Shown here in pieces: positions 15,496 to 23,208 of a DNA stretch of 25,133 bases. Both the position numbers and the translations under genes were made by a program. The notes under the pieces were generated by a model that worked only from the letters and a program-made list of their open reading frames with translations, had not been told where the DNA came from and did no database searches. Every line of letters starts with the position of its first letter. Position 1 is the first letter of the stretch. This DNA is from a virus: IMG/VR virus record IMGVR_UViG_3300047444_000065, positions 1 through 25,133 of that record, one strand, 5' to 3'.

Positions 15496-16713
15496 GTGAG
15501 GAGCTTCACGGATTACGAGCCGCCGAGCACCTGCCATTTCGGGATCATTTCGGGTGCGCTGGCTGGTGGCCTATTGGAGCTTGGCGTCGGGGCGGCGACG
15601 GCTGACGTTCTCGGTGGTATTGGCGGGAGTTTGCTGACCGGGATCGGCGGCAGTGAAATCCTGGCCGGGATTACCGGCGGCGATCCGATCAAGGCTCTGG
15701 AATCCGGGGCAATCTCGGGCGGCATCGGGGGAATAGCGGGTGCTGCACTCGGCCCGGCCGGGTTGGGGTTAAGCTCTACCGTCGCGCAAGGCATCGGCGG
15801 CGCTCTCGGTGGTGGTGCAGGGGCTTTTGCGACAGGGTCAAACCCGATCACGGGGGCTTTGACCGGCGGTGCGCTGGGTGCGCTTGGAGGCGCGTTTGGC
15901 GGTGGCGGCACGACGGCACCATCTACTACGGTGGCAAGCGCGCCTGCGACGGGAGGGGCGGCCTCTGCCGCCTCGACGTCGGGAATATCAGCCGCTGGTG
16001 GTGCGCCAGTTGATTTGACGGCGGGTCTAAGCGGCGGTGGGGGTGGGATCAATGTTCAGCCGTTGAGCAACATGGCTGCTCCGGCTGGCGCAACCGGGGG
16101 CGTCTCGGGAGGAGGTAACGTGGATTTCACTGGCGGTGGCGACTTCGGCGGGACAGGCATCATCACGCCGCAAACCCCCAACTCGACAGGCGGGTTGAGC
16201 GGGATGGGATCGAACATCCTCGGGTTCTTCGAGAAGAACCCCGGAGCCTTAATCGCCGGGGGATTGCTCGGGGCAAACATGCTGATGGGCGACAAGCCCC
16301 TCCCGGCTGAGGCATCGATCCAACAGGCCGCAGGCGAGGCGCAATCGCACGCCAACGTGTTGCAGGCATACCAGACGAGCGGAACCTTGCCTCCGGGGTT
16401 ACAGTCTCTTGTTGACCAACAGACATCCTCGGCGGAGGCGGAGTTGCGCTCCAGCTTCGCCAAGAGTGGCCTGTCCGGTTCGACGATGGAGGCCGAGCAG
16501 CTGGGCCAGTTGAAGCGAGCCAAAGCGGGGCAAATCGCGGCACTGGCGGACAATCTGGCAAAACAGGGCATCCAGTGGGCGGGGTTGTCGGCGCAGGAGA
16601 TGGGGCAGTTGCTCACCGCTCAACAGGCACAGGATACCGCATTCACGCAGAGCCTTGGTCTGTTTGCCGGTGGCCTGTCGGGGTTGCGTGGCTCAGGGAC
16701 AGGGACGGCGTAA
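15496..16713 (+). CDS. Glycine-rich membrane-active virion protein, probable ejection protein
   Basis: This 405-residue protein starts at a GTG 14 nt after the second leader motif. Residues 17-135 are glycine/alanine-rich with several hydrophobic stretches (GIISGALAGGLLELGVGAA, ISGGIGGIAGAALGPAG, GALTGGALGALGGAFGGGG) resembling glycine-zipper membrane segments. A Ser/Gly-rich middle follows. Another hydrophobic helix (NPGALIAGGLLGANMLM) comes next, then a helical C-terminal third rich in Gln and Ala (AEASIQQAAGEAQSHANVLQ). The pattern fits internal virion proteins that enter the host membrane during DNA ejection (T7 gp14 or P22 gp7/gp20 type). The specific family is not certain. Confidence 0.65.
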   Translation: MRSFTDYEPPSTCHFGIISGALAGGLLELGVGAATADVLGGIGGSLLTGIGGSEILAGITGGDPIKALESGAISGGIGGIAGAALGPAGLGLSSTVAQGIGGALGGGAGAFATGSNPITGALTGGALGALGGAFGGGGTTAPSTTVASAPATGGAASAASTSGISAAGGAPVDLTAGLSGGGGGINVQPLSNMAAPAGATGGVSGGGNVDFTGGGDFGGTGIITPQTPNSTGGLSGMGSNILGFFEKNPGALIAGGLLGANMLMGDKPLPAEASIQQAAGEAQSHANVLQAYQTSGTLPPGLQSLVDQQTSSAEAELRSSFAKSGLSGSTMEAEQLGQLKRAKAGQIAALADNLAKQGIQWAGLSAQEMGQLLTAQQAQDTAFTQSLGLFAGGLSGLRGSGTGTA

Positions 16714-19032
16714 ATGCCCGAGGCACAACCGACGCCCGATCAGTATATCGAGCCGCCACCGGCCGGGTATATGGGCGGGCCTATGGGTACGCCGAGCGAT
16801 ACGTTTGGTTTGCCGCCTCGTCCTGCGCCTTCACCGCAAGCGCCTACAGGGCCGCCTGACGAGGTTATTCGGCCGCAGGGTGGGCAGTTGCCGATGAGGC
16901 AGGTCGCGCTCAACACCAATGCGATGAGTCCGGGGTATGGGTTTGACTCCGATGCGAAGCCTGCGCCGCCGCAGGGAGAGAAACCAGCATCACCACAAGA
17001 AGGGGCATCTCCGGGGGAATATCCCGCATATCTGGACCAACTGATCATTAGCCGGGAAAGGAGTGGGCCGGCAGCCGTTTCTCCCAAAGGCGCGGTTGGT
17101 ATAAATCAGATCATGCCGTCAACCGCCGCTGCTTACGGGGTCAGCCGGGACAAACTTCTTGACCAGAAGGTTAACATGGCTCTCGGCAACAAAATCCGCC
17201 GCGATCTGTGGGAGAAGTATCACGATCCTGTAGCGGTGATGGTCGCCTATAACGCGGGGCCAAAAACCGCAGATCGTTGGCTTGCGGCGGGGAGAGACCC
17301 CGGTGTTTTGCCGGCGGAGACACAAAAGTACATCGGGTTGCCGGGGGACGCGGGGCTAAAGTCATGGGCGACAAGTGAATCCCCCGAGTTGAAGGCCCGT
17401 GGCGATGCGATCATGGCCGAGGCGGACCAGATGCGCGATCGGCACGTCTCCGCTATCAGCGAATTGATGGCGCAGGCTAATACGGCCCCGGCTGGGTCAA
17501 AGGCTAGAGACGACGCCATTGCCGAGATTCGTGAACGCGAGCATCGCTACAGTCTGGACTACGAGCGGATTTCGATGCACCCGCCGCCGATGAAGCCGGT
17601 GGATGCCTTGGCTAACTTCGGATCGGCTGGCACGATTATCGCGTTGATCGGCGGGTTGTTTGCTCGCCGGCACATGACAGCGGCGCTCGGGGCTGCTGGT
17701 AAGGCGATGCAGGCGATCAACCAGAACAACTATGACGAGTGGCAGCGCGAATATAAGGTGTGGGAGCAGCAGAGCAGAACCGCGCTCGATATGGTTAAGA
17801 TACAGCACGACGAGTTGCGCGATCTTATCGACGACAAGAAGATGTCGTTTGATGAAAAGAACCGCACAATCCAGACGGCTCTTAGTGCGTTGGGGATGAC
17901 GCGCCTATCGGAAGAGATGGCGTTGGGGGCGCACGAGAAGGTTTATGGTGAGGTCGCTGGGTTGGAGAAGGCGCACTCGGCGGCGGCACAGAGCAGGCTT
18001 GCATTGCAACTGTCGGTAGCAGGCCCGTTGGAGGCCAAGTATCTCTCGGAGGGAATGCCCCAGGCCGAGGCTCATGCCAGGGCATTTCGGGAGGCTAACA
18101 TTACGAAGGATCAGCCGGTCGCCAAGGTGGTAGAAGGTAAGGTTGAAGATGAGGCAAAGCGCCTTAATACAGCATGGGATGCCGCCCATCCGGGGGCGTC
18201 TGACGCTGAAAAGGCCGAGGCGCATCACAAGAACGATTTGGCCGCACGAACCGAGATGGCGCTTGCGACGGCCAAATCTCCGACCGGGAATTTGAGCGAG
18301 GATTCGGTGAAGCTGCTGGCGAAGCAGTACGAGATGGGCGATATGGGGGTGATCACGTCGCTGCCGCGTGGTGGGCCTGGGCGTATCCAGGTCGAGAACC
18401 AGATCGCCGCTGATCTGAAGGATATGCCAGACGCGGCGTCGCAGGTCATAATGAACCGCCTGCGCATGGCCGAGGCGAAAGCCGCCGCCACCACGGCGGG
18501 GCGGATCACCATGAACACGGAGGTTTACTCCAAAGAGGCGGCGGGGGCGGGCCAGCAGGTCATTGAGACCTCCAAGAAGTTCCCGCGCACCAACTACCCG
18601 AAAATCAACGAGGCAATCCAAGCCTACAATCTCCATACGGGCGACCCAAACATCATTGCGTTCGGCGCGGCGATGAGCGCGTTCATCAACGCCTACGGCA
18701 AGCTGTCCAATCCGACAGGGATAGGTGTTCACGACGCCGACAAGGAGAGGATCACCAAAATCCTCGATACGCGGTTGTCGCAGGGACAAATCGAGGCGGG
18801 CGTGGAGCAGGTCATCAAAGAGGGCGTCGTCGTCTCCACTGCGGCCCGTCAGGCACAGGAAGAGGTGCTGGGGCATATCATGCCGCATCAGCCGGGAGCG
18901 GCGGCGGCAGCGCCCCCGGCAGCGCCTACCGCTACTGCCCCGCCCCTTCCCAATGCACGTCAAGCCCCGGATGGTCATTGGTACGTGCCCGCTCCTGGTG
19001 GCCCCGGCAAATATCTGCGGGTTGACCCCTGA
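16714..19032 (+). CDS. Virion lytic transglycosylase (SLT domain) ejection protein
   Basis: This 772-residue protein has a disordered Pro-rich N-terminus (1-100). A soluble lytic transglycosylase domain follows at about 105-207: SRERSGPAAVSPKGAVGINQ with probable catalytic E115, IMPSTAAAYGV, and the family's VAVMVAYNAGP. It would cut peptidoglycan to let the ejection apparatus cross the cell wall. The remainder is long, charged and helical, as in T7 gp16-type and P22 gp16-type ejection proteins, with one hydrophobic segment (SAGTIIALIGGLFARRHMTAAL). The start is the ATG directly after the previous TAA, and the ribosome site is weak. It lies in the ejection block between two other membrane-active proteins. 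Confidence 0.8.
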   Translation: MPEAQPTPDQYIEPPPAGYMGGPMGTPSDTFGLPPRPAPSPQAPTGPPDEVIRPQGGQLPMRQVALNTNAMSPGYGFDSDAKPAPPQGEKPASPQEGASPGEYPAYLDQLIISRERSGPAAVSPKGAVGINQIMPSTAAAYGVSRDKLLDQKVNMALGNKIRRDLWEKYHDPVAVMVAYNAGPKTADRWLAAGRDPGVLPAETQKYIGLPGDAGLKSWATSESPELKARGDAIMAEADQMRDRHVSAISELMAQANTAPAGSKARDDAIAEIREREHRYSLDYERISMHPPPMKPVDALANFGSAGTIIALIGGLFARRHMTAALGAAGKAMQAINQNNYDEWQREYKVWEQQSRTALDMVKIQHDELRDLIDDKKMSFDEKNRTIQTALSALGMTRLSEEMALGAHEKVYGEVAGLEKAHSAAAQSRLALQLSVAGPLEAKYLSEGMPQAEAHARAFREANITKDQPVAKVVEGKVEDEAKRLNTAWDAAHPGASDAEKAEAHHKNDLAARTEMALATAKSPTGNLSEDSVKLLAKQYEMGDMGVITSLPRGGPGRIQVENQIAADLKDMPDAASQVIMNRLRMAEAKAAATTAGRITMNTEVYSKEAAGAGQQVIETSKKFPRTNYPKINEAIQAYNLHTGDPNIIAFGAAMSAFINAYGKLSNPTGIGVHDADKERITKILDTRLSQGQIEAGVEQVIKEGVVVSTAARQAQEEVLGHIMPHQPGAAAAAPPAAPTATAPPLPNARQAPDGHWYVPAPGGPGKYLRVDP

Positions 19033-20753
19033 TGCCCACGCTTACCCCTGTCGAGGGCGACCCCTTCGCTGCCGCTTCGCCCGCACCCAGCGGTGGGCCG
19101 AAGTTGACGCCGGTTGAGGGTGATCCGTTTGCCGCTCCTGCCGAACCGCAGACGACCGCTGGTGGGCTTGCTGCCGCCGCCGGGCGAGGTCTAGCCCCGA
19201 TTGCAACTGGTGCGGCTATCGGGGCAGGTATTGGGTCTATCGTGCCAGGTCCAGGAACGGCATTAGGGGCAGCGGCGGGGGGCGGCGCGGTTCTCCTGAC
19301 TGATTTGGCATCAGCGGTATATAGGCCGTTGGCGGAGCAATTCGGTTGGCCCAAGGTTGCCTCGCCGCAAGAGATGACCGATCGCGTTCTCGATATGGCT
19401 GGCGTTAAGCGGCCAAGCACTGGAATAGAACGAGGGGTTGAGGCTGCTACTGGCGGTGCCGCCGGGGCATCGGCTGGCGCAAAACTGGCTGGCGAGATTG
19501 CAGGCAGGGCAGCAACTCCGCTTGTGAGGGCTATTGCAGGCCGAGCCGCCGAGAAGCCGGGGGTACAGATGGCATCTGGCGCGCTGGGCGGTGCGGCAGG
19601 CCAAGCGGCGGCGGAAGCAGGTGGTGGTCCTCTAGCGCAGTATGCGGCATCAACTCTTGCAGGGTCTTTGCCGTATGCCCCGACAGGAGCGCGGGCGGCC
19701 ATTGCGACTGACGCACGCCCGGCTGCATTGGAGGCGCGTAAATCTGGCTATGTTTTGCCTCCGGCAGCTATCAGCGAGAAGCCGGGCCTTATCTCAAGCA
19801 TGTTGGCTGGGTGGGGAGGGAAGATTAAGACGCAGCAAGCGGCCTCTGATCATAACCAGACCGTGACTAACGGCTTGGCGGCGCAAGCACTCGGACTGCC
19901 GGGGGATACCGTCTTAACGGATCAGGTTTTCCAAAATCTGCGGCAGCGGGCCGGGAGCGCTTACCAAGCTGTTGCCAATGCGATGCCCAACATTGCCGCC
20001 GATCCGACATACCAAGCTGAGATTGCGGCGCTCAGCGGCGCGAATAGCCAAGCGCATCAGCTTTTCCCCAAGATCACCAAAAATCCAGGCATCAAGGAGT
20101 TGATCGACGACCTTCAGGCCAACCCGCAGATGCCGACGCCGGCTGCGGTCGAGATCGTGAAGGAGCTTCGGTTCAATGCGAACGCCAACATGAAGGCTCG
20201 CGATGATCCGAGCCGTTTGGCGCTTGGCATGACGCAACGGCAGGCCGCCGATGCGATCGATGCTCTCATGGAGCGCAATATCACAGCATCTGGGCAACCT
20301 GATGTTGTCAGCGCCTATCGTCAAGCACGGCAGTTGATCGCCAAATCCTATGATGTCGAGGGGGCAACCAACTCGGCAACCGGCGATGTGAATGCCAGGT
20401 ATATTGCGGGATTGGCGGCGAAGGGGCGACCGCTCACGGGGGAACTTGACAAGATTGCTAATACCGCAATGGCCTTCCCCAAGGCGATGATGCCGCCAGC
20501 CGGATTTGGCTACAATGATCAGTGGAGTGCTTTGGACTTCTTTGGGGCAGCCGCCACGGCGGCGCACGGCCACCCAGCAGTTGCGGCTACGATCCTTGGC
20601 CGACCGGCTGCGCGGGCCGCTGTATTGTCAGAGCCTTATCAAAAGGCGATGACGAACCAGCGGCCAACCGCGCTACCTCTGCCGTTATTGCTCGACCCCG
20701 GCTTTGGCTCCGTCACTCAGCCAGAATCAGCTAAGACGTTTGGCGTCCAGTAG
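19032..20753 (+). CDS. Internal virion/ejection-type protein with duplicated N-terminal peptide
   Basis: This 573-residue protein starts in a TGATG overlap with the transglycosylase. Residues 4-14 and 25-35 are the identical peptide LTPVEGDPFAA. A Gly/Ala-rich hydrophobic region follows at about 44-95 (GLAPIATGAAIGAGIGSIVP) and another at 140-215. After that comes a helical, Gln/Ala/Asn-rich body. Composition and position match an ejection protein that works with the two preceding gene products. No enzyme motif is seen. The duplicated peptide may be a packaging or portal-binding tag. Confidence 0.65.
   Translation: MPTLTPVEGDPFAAASPAPSGGPKLTPVEGDPFAAPAEPQTTAGGLAAAAGRGLAPIATGAAIGAGIGSIVPGPGTALGAAAGGGAVLLTDLASAVYRPLAEQFGWPKVASPQEMTDRVLDMAGVKRPSTGIERGVEAATGGAAGASAGAKLAGEIAGRAATPLVRAIAGRAAEKPGVQMASGALGGAAGQAAAEAGGGPLAQYAASTLAGSLPYAPTGARAAIATDARPAALEARKSGYVLPPAAISEKPGLISSMLAGWGGKIKTQQAASDHNQTVTNGLAAQALGLPGDTVLTDQVFQNLRQRAGSAYQAVANAMPNIAADPTYQAEIAALSGANSQAHQLFPKITKNPGIKELIDDLQANPQMPTPAAVEIVKELRFNANANMKARDDPSRLALGMTQRQAADAIDALMERNITASGQPDVVSAYRQARQLIAKSYDVEGATNSATGDVNARYIAGLAAKGRPLTGELDKIANTAMAFPKAMMPPAGFGYNDQWSALDFFGAAATAAHGHPAVAATILGRPAARAAVLSEPYQKAMTNQRPTALPLPLLLDPGFGSVTQPESAKTFGVQ
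19041..19136 (+). repeat. Duplicated 11-residue peptide with scrambled codons
   Basis: Copies at 19041-19073 and 19104-19136 both encode LTPVEGDPFAA. Only the Glu codon (GAG) is the same, and the other ten codons are synonymous changes. The peptide is therefore identical while the DNA is not. Confidence 0.85.
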
Positions 20754-20760
20754 CCCGTGC

Positions 20761-20832
20761 TCACTGACCAGCAAGCAGCCCCCAGATTGTTAAGGCCAGC
20801 AGTACCCCAGCGGCAACCTCTAGCACCAGCAT
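20761..20832 (-). CDS. Possible 23-residue single-membrane-span peptide
   Basis: The ATG at 20832 (minus strand) is preceded by GGAGGG at 20842-20837, about 4-5 bases away. The peptide starts MLVLEVAAGVLLALTIWGLL and then stops. It is nearly all hydrophobic, with one acidic residue near the N-terminus, and would span a membrane once. It fills most of the only gap of more than 100 bases in this half of the window, and opposes the direction of every neighbour. A lysis-related, superinfection or toxin-like role is possible. Chance cannot be excluded for such a short frame. Confidence 0.45.
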   Translation of the reverse strand: MLVLEVAAGVLLALTIWGLLAGQ

Positions 20833-20872
20833 ATCGCCCTCCACGCTCACACCGGATCACATAGGCTAAGAG

Positions 20873-21115
20873 ATGCGGAACGCAAATACAAACGTGGTTA
20901 ACGACGACGACCTCGGGGGATCGCTGCGCACCTTCGCTGCCGATTTGATCGAGAATGTCAAAGAGGCGGACACCGAGCTACAGATCGCCGCGTTCAAGGC
21001 GGTGAGCCAATTCTATATCGCGACAACCAAACTTGGTGATAAAGTGCCGCAGGACGACGAGCCGGGCGGCCTTCCGGCGATGCGGGCCGCGATGAAAGCG
21101 GTGGGGAGCACTTGA
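20873..21115 (+). CDS. Small acidic helical protein, unknown
   Basis: This 80-residue protein is acidic and helical: LRTFAADLIENVKEADTELQ, then IAAFKAVSQFYIATTKLG, and an acidic tail (DDEPGG). The ATG at 20873 has only a weak upstream AGG. It ends in a TGATG overlap with the holin-like gene. No family is certain. Short helical proteins beside holin-like genes at the end of a virion cluster are sometimes small terminase subunits, and none is evident beside TerL here. That is a weak positional guess, not a call. Confidence 0.6.
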   Translation: MRNANTNVVNDDDLGGSLRTFAADLIENVKEADTELQIAAFKAVSQFYIATTKLGDKVPQDDEPGGLPAMRAAMKAVGST

Positions 21116-21438
21116 TGGCGCAAACACGGTTGACTGCTGTTCGCGAGGAAGATGCGCGGCTGATCGGCGATGAGCCGCTGCCCCCGGTGGCCCCGCCTGT
21201 TCCGCGTGAAACATCGCGCGCCCAATCCGCTCTCGCGGGTCTGTTGCTGACGAGCCTGCGTGCGCTGTCGCAACGGGCCATTGTCGCGTTCGCCTCCCTG
21301 GTTGACCTGGCGTTGATTGTCTCGGCCTTCGCCTTGTGGCTTCTCGTGATCCGTGACCCGAGCACATTGCAGCTTGCCGCTCTGGCCGGGTATGCCGTGT
21401 TTATCCTGGCCGCCATCCTTTTGCGTCGGAGAGAATGA
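21115..21438 (+). CDS. Two-helix membrane protein, holin-like
   Basis: This 107-residue protein starts at the ATG in TGATG, with GGGGAG at 21102-21107. Residues 1-50 are soluble and Pro-rich. Two probable membrane helices lie at about 56-79 (AIVAFASLVDLALIVSAFAL) and 84-103 (TLQLAALAGYAVFILAAILL). The C-terminal end is basic (RRRE). Two helices with a charged tail fit a class II-type holin that would open the inner membrane at lysis. No endolysin is present in the window to confirm a lysis cassette, so another small membrane protein is possible. Confidence 0.6.
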   Translation: MAQTRLTAVREEDARLIGDEPLPPVAPPVPRETSRAQSALAGLLLTSLRALSQRAIVAFASLVDLALIVSAFALWLLVIRDPSTLQLAALAGYAVFILAAILLRRRE

Positions 21439-21665
21439 TGAAGCAATACGAGTTCATGTCTGTCCCGATGACGACGGCTGCGATGGCCGCGCATGGGTTG
21501 GAAGGGTGGATGATCAAGGCCGTTCATGCCGGGATCGTGTTCATGGAGCGCGAGATCGAGCCGCCGCCGCCCGTGAGTGCGGCTGAAAAAATGGCAGACC
21601 CATCTCCTGCGCCTGCTGCCCCTGCTGTGTTCTCCCCGGTCACGGTTGCCGCCACGCCCGCCTGA
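21438..21665 (+). CDS. DUF4177-like small protein
   Basis: This 75-residue protein starts at 21438 (GGAGAG at 21428-21433). An overlapping ATG at 21435 is too close to that site. The first 40 residues follow the DUF4177 pattern: MKQYEF strand, a short helix, the conserved GLEGWMIKAV, and a closing strand ending in FMERE. The remaining 35 residues are a Pro/Ala-rich tail. The family has no established function and is common in small phage and bacterial proteins. It is the last gene of the second module, just before the third leader motif. Confidence 0.6.
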   Translation: MKQYEFMSVPMTTAAMAAHGLEGWMIKAVHAGIVFMEREIEPPPPVSAAEKMADPSPAPAAPAVFSPVTVAATPA

Positions 21666-21676
21666 GAAGAAATAGA

Positions 21677-21696
21677 GAAAGGTTGGAGATAGCACC
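21677..21696 (+). promoter_or_regulatory. Conserved leader motif, copy 3 (before fibre genes)
   Basis: This is the third copy of GAAAGGTTGGAGMYAGCRCC. An ATG at 21699 (10 nt after GGAG) opens ATG GAT GCG TAA. The fibre gene's ATG at 21703 lies inside it in another frame, 14 nt after GGAG. It marks the start of the fibre module. Confidence 0.6.
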
Positions 21697-21702
21697 CAAT
21701 GG

Positions 21703-23208
21703 ATGCGTAAAGGCTGGTTTGGCCTCATAGCCCTGCTGCTCCCGGTCGCGGCTGTCGCGCAGCAAAATCCGGGCGTACAGCAATCCGGCCCCGTCACGTC
21801 GCTTCATCTTCCCGCATGGGCCACTCAAGGCGTTTTGCAGGACGGTGGAGGGGCGGCGGGGTCGAGCGTGTTCGGGAGTGGGTATGTGACCGAGTTAGGC
21901 ATCACCAACTCTGGCCTCCCGCTTTGCATCACCAGCGCCCTCCTGTCGTCGCAATCCGGTTACTATCAGTCTTGCATGGGGGCCAACGCGACGGTTCTCG
22001 GCGAGACGGGTGCGTTCTTCACCTTCAACGCCTATGGCGGGGCTGCCCAGCTTCCCTTGGTGTTCGAGATCAACGGGGCGAATTACGACTTCCCCGGCAA
22101 CGGGCAGGGCAACATCCTCGGTCCTAACACATCGACGATCAACGAGCCGATGGTGTGGGCCAACACGCAGGGGACGCTGGCGAAGGATGGGCTGAACACC
22201 GCAATCGCGCACACCGGCTCATTGTCGATAACCGGGGCTACCACGCTGACCGGGGCGACCGGCCTGGCCCCGACCGCTGCAACTTTGTCGTCGCTCAATT
22301 CGCTGTATTTCCCGACTTACTCGCAACTGGCGGGTGTCAGGGACATCCTGGCTTTGTCCGGGGTTGTCTCGGATTCGGCCGGCAGCTTCCGTGACACTTT
22401 CTATGCTCAAAGCAGCGACAGCGACACGACGACATATACCCAAGCGCACACGAACTACGCCGGGAGGTTTGCCGCGTTTGGCGCAAACACCGGGACGTGG
22501 CAGGCCATCGACAAGAACATCGTCGGGCTGAACGCCTACGGCTATGCCGCAACGACGGGAACCGGGCGAGGGGTGTCGGGGATCAATACCGATGCCGTTC
22601 AGTACGGGGCCGGGATTTCCGACAACGAGTTTGCTGCTCACAATCCAAGCTCGGGTAACGGGAGCATCGCGCAATCGGTATCGATGGCTGGGGTACAGGC
22701 GATCATCGACAGCAATTATGCCGATAACGATGTGTCGCACATCGCCTACGGGATCAACATCGACAATATCGGGTCCAAGAAGATCACCGCCGCCCTGAGC
22801 GCGACAAATGGCGACGCGGACTACATGATCTACACGAACGCGGCGATGGCAGTGCATTCCGCCGCTATCACCATGCCGCATTCCGGGACAGGAAATGCCG
22901 GAACGATCATTGATTACGGGTTGAACAACGGCAATCCTGCGGGTGGATCGTACACCTATTGGGCCAGCGCCACGGATGGCGGGACATTCGGTTGGGTTGA
23001 CGCAGGGGCGACGCTCGGGACGCTTGGCGTCTCGGGCTTGACGATAACGGGGAAGGTTGCGGTTGGGGGGACGTTCTCTGTTACACAGGCTAGTCCAGCT
23101 GCGGCAGATGCATGTACGGCTGGGCAGATTGTTGCTGATACGGGCTTTATATATACCTGCGCATCGACGGGAGTATGGAAGCGCGTAGCCGTCACGGGCA
23201 GCTACTGA
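21703..23208 (+). CDS. Tail fibre protein with N-terminal signal peptide
   Basis: This 501-residue protein begins with a convincing Sec signal: basic RK, a hydrophobic core (FGLIALLLPVAAVA) and an AVA-Q cleavage site near residue 19. Residues 20-131 form a module shared with the next gene (QQSGPVT, then ELGITNSGLPLCI, SGYYQSCMGAN and FEINGANYDFPG). A long Thr/Asn/Gly-rich beta region follows, ending in a CTAGQI...YTCASTGVWKRV segment typical of fibre tips. It would recognise the host surface. An export signal on a virion protein is odd, because assembly is cytoplasmic. The start is the second ATG after the third leader motif. Confidence 0.7.
   Translation: MRKGWFGLIALLLPVAAVAQQNPGVQQSGPVTSLHLPAWATQGVLQDGGGAAGSSVFGSGYVTELGITNSGLPLCITSALLSSQSGYYQSCMGANATVLGETGAFFTFNAYGGAAQLPLVFEINGANYDFPGNGQGNILGPNTSTINEPMVWANTQGTLAKDGLNTAIAHTGSLSITGATTLTGATGLAPTAATLSSLNSLYFPTYSQLAGVRDILALSGVVSDSAGSFRDTFYAQSSDSDTTTYTQAHTNYAGRFAAFGANTGTWQAIDKNIVGLNAYGYAATTGTGRGVSGINTDAVQYGAGISDNEFAAHNPSSGNGSIAQSVSMAGVQAIIDSNYADNDVSHIAYGINIDNIGSKKITAALSATNGDADYMIYTNAAMAVHSAAITMPHSGTGNAGTIIDYGLNNGNPAGGSYTYWASATDGGTFGWVDAGATLGTLGVSGLTITGKVAVGGTFSVTQASPAAADACTAGQIVADTGFIYTCASTGVWKRVAVTGSY

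Noticed and set aside
17905-18978. 357-codon minus-strand frame inside the transglycosylase gene
   Set aside because: Composition is the Arg/Leu/His-rich pattern expected from reading a GC-rich gene antisense, and no domain is visible.
20758-20865. 35-codon GTG frame on the + strand in the gap before 20873
   Set aside because: It has no ribosome site and is Pro/Arg-rich, as expected opposite the hydrophobic minus-strand peptide.
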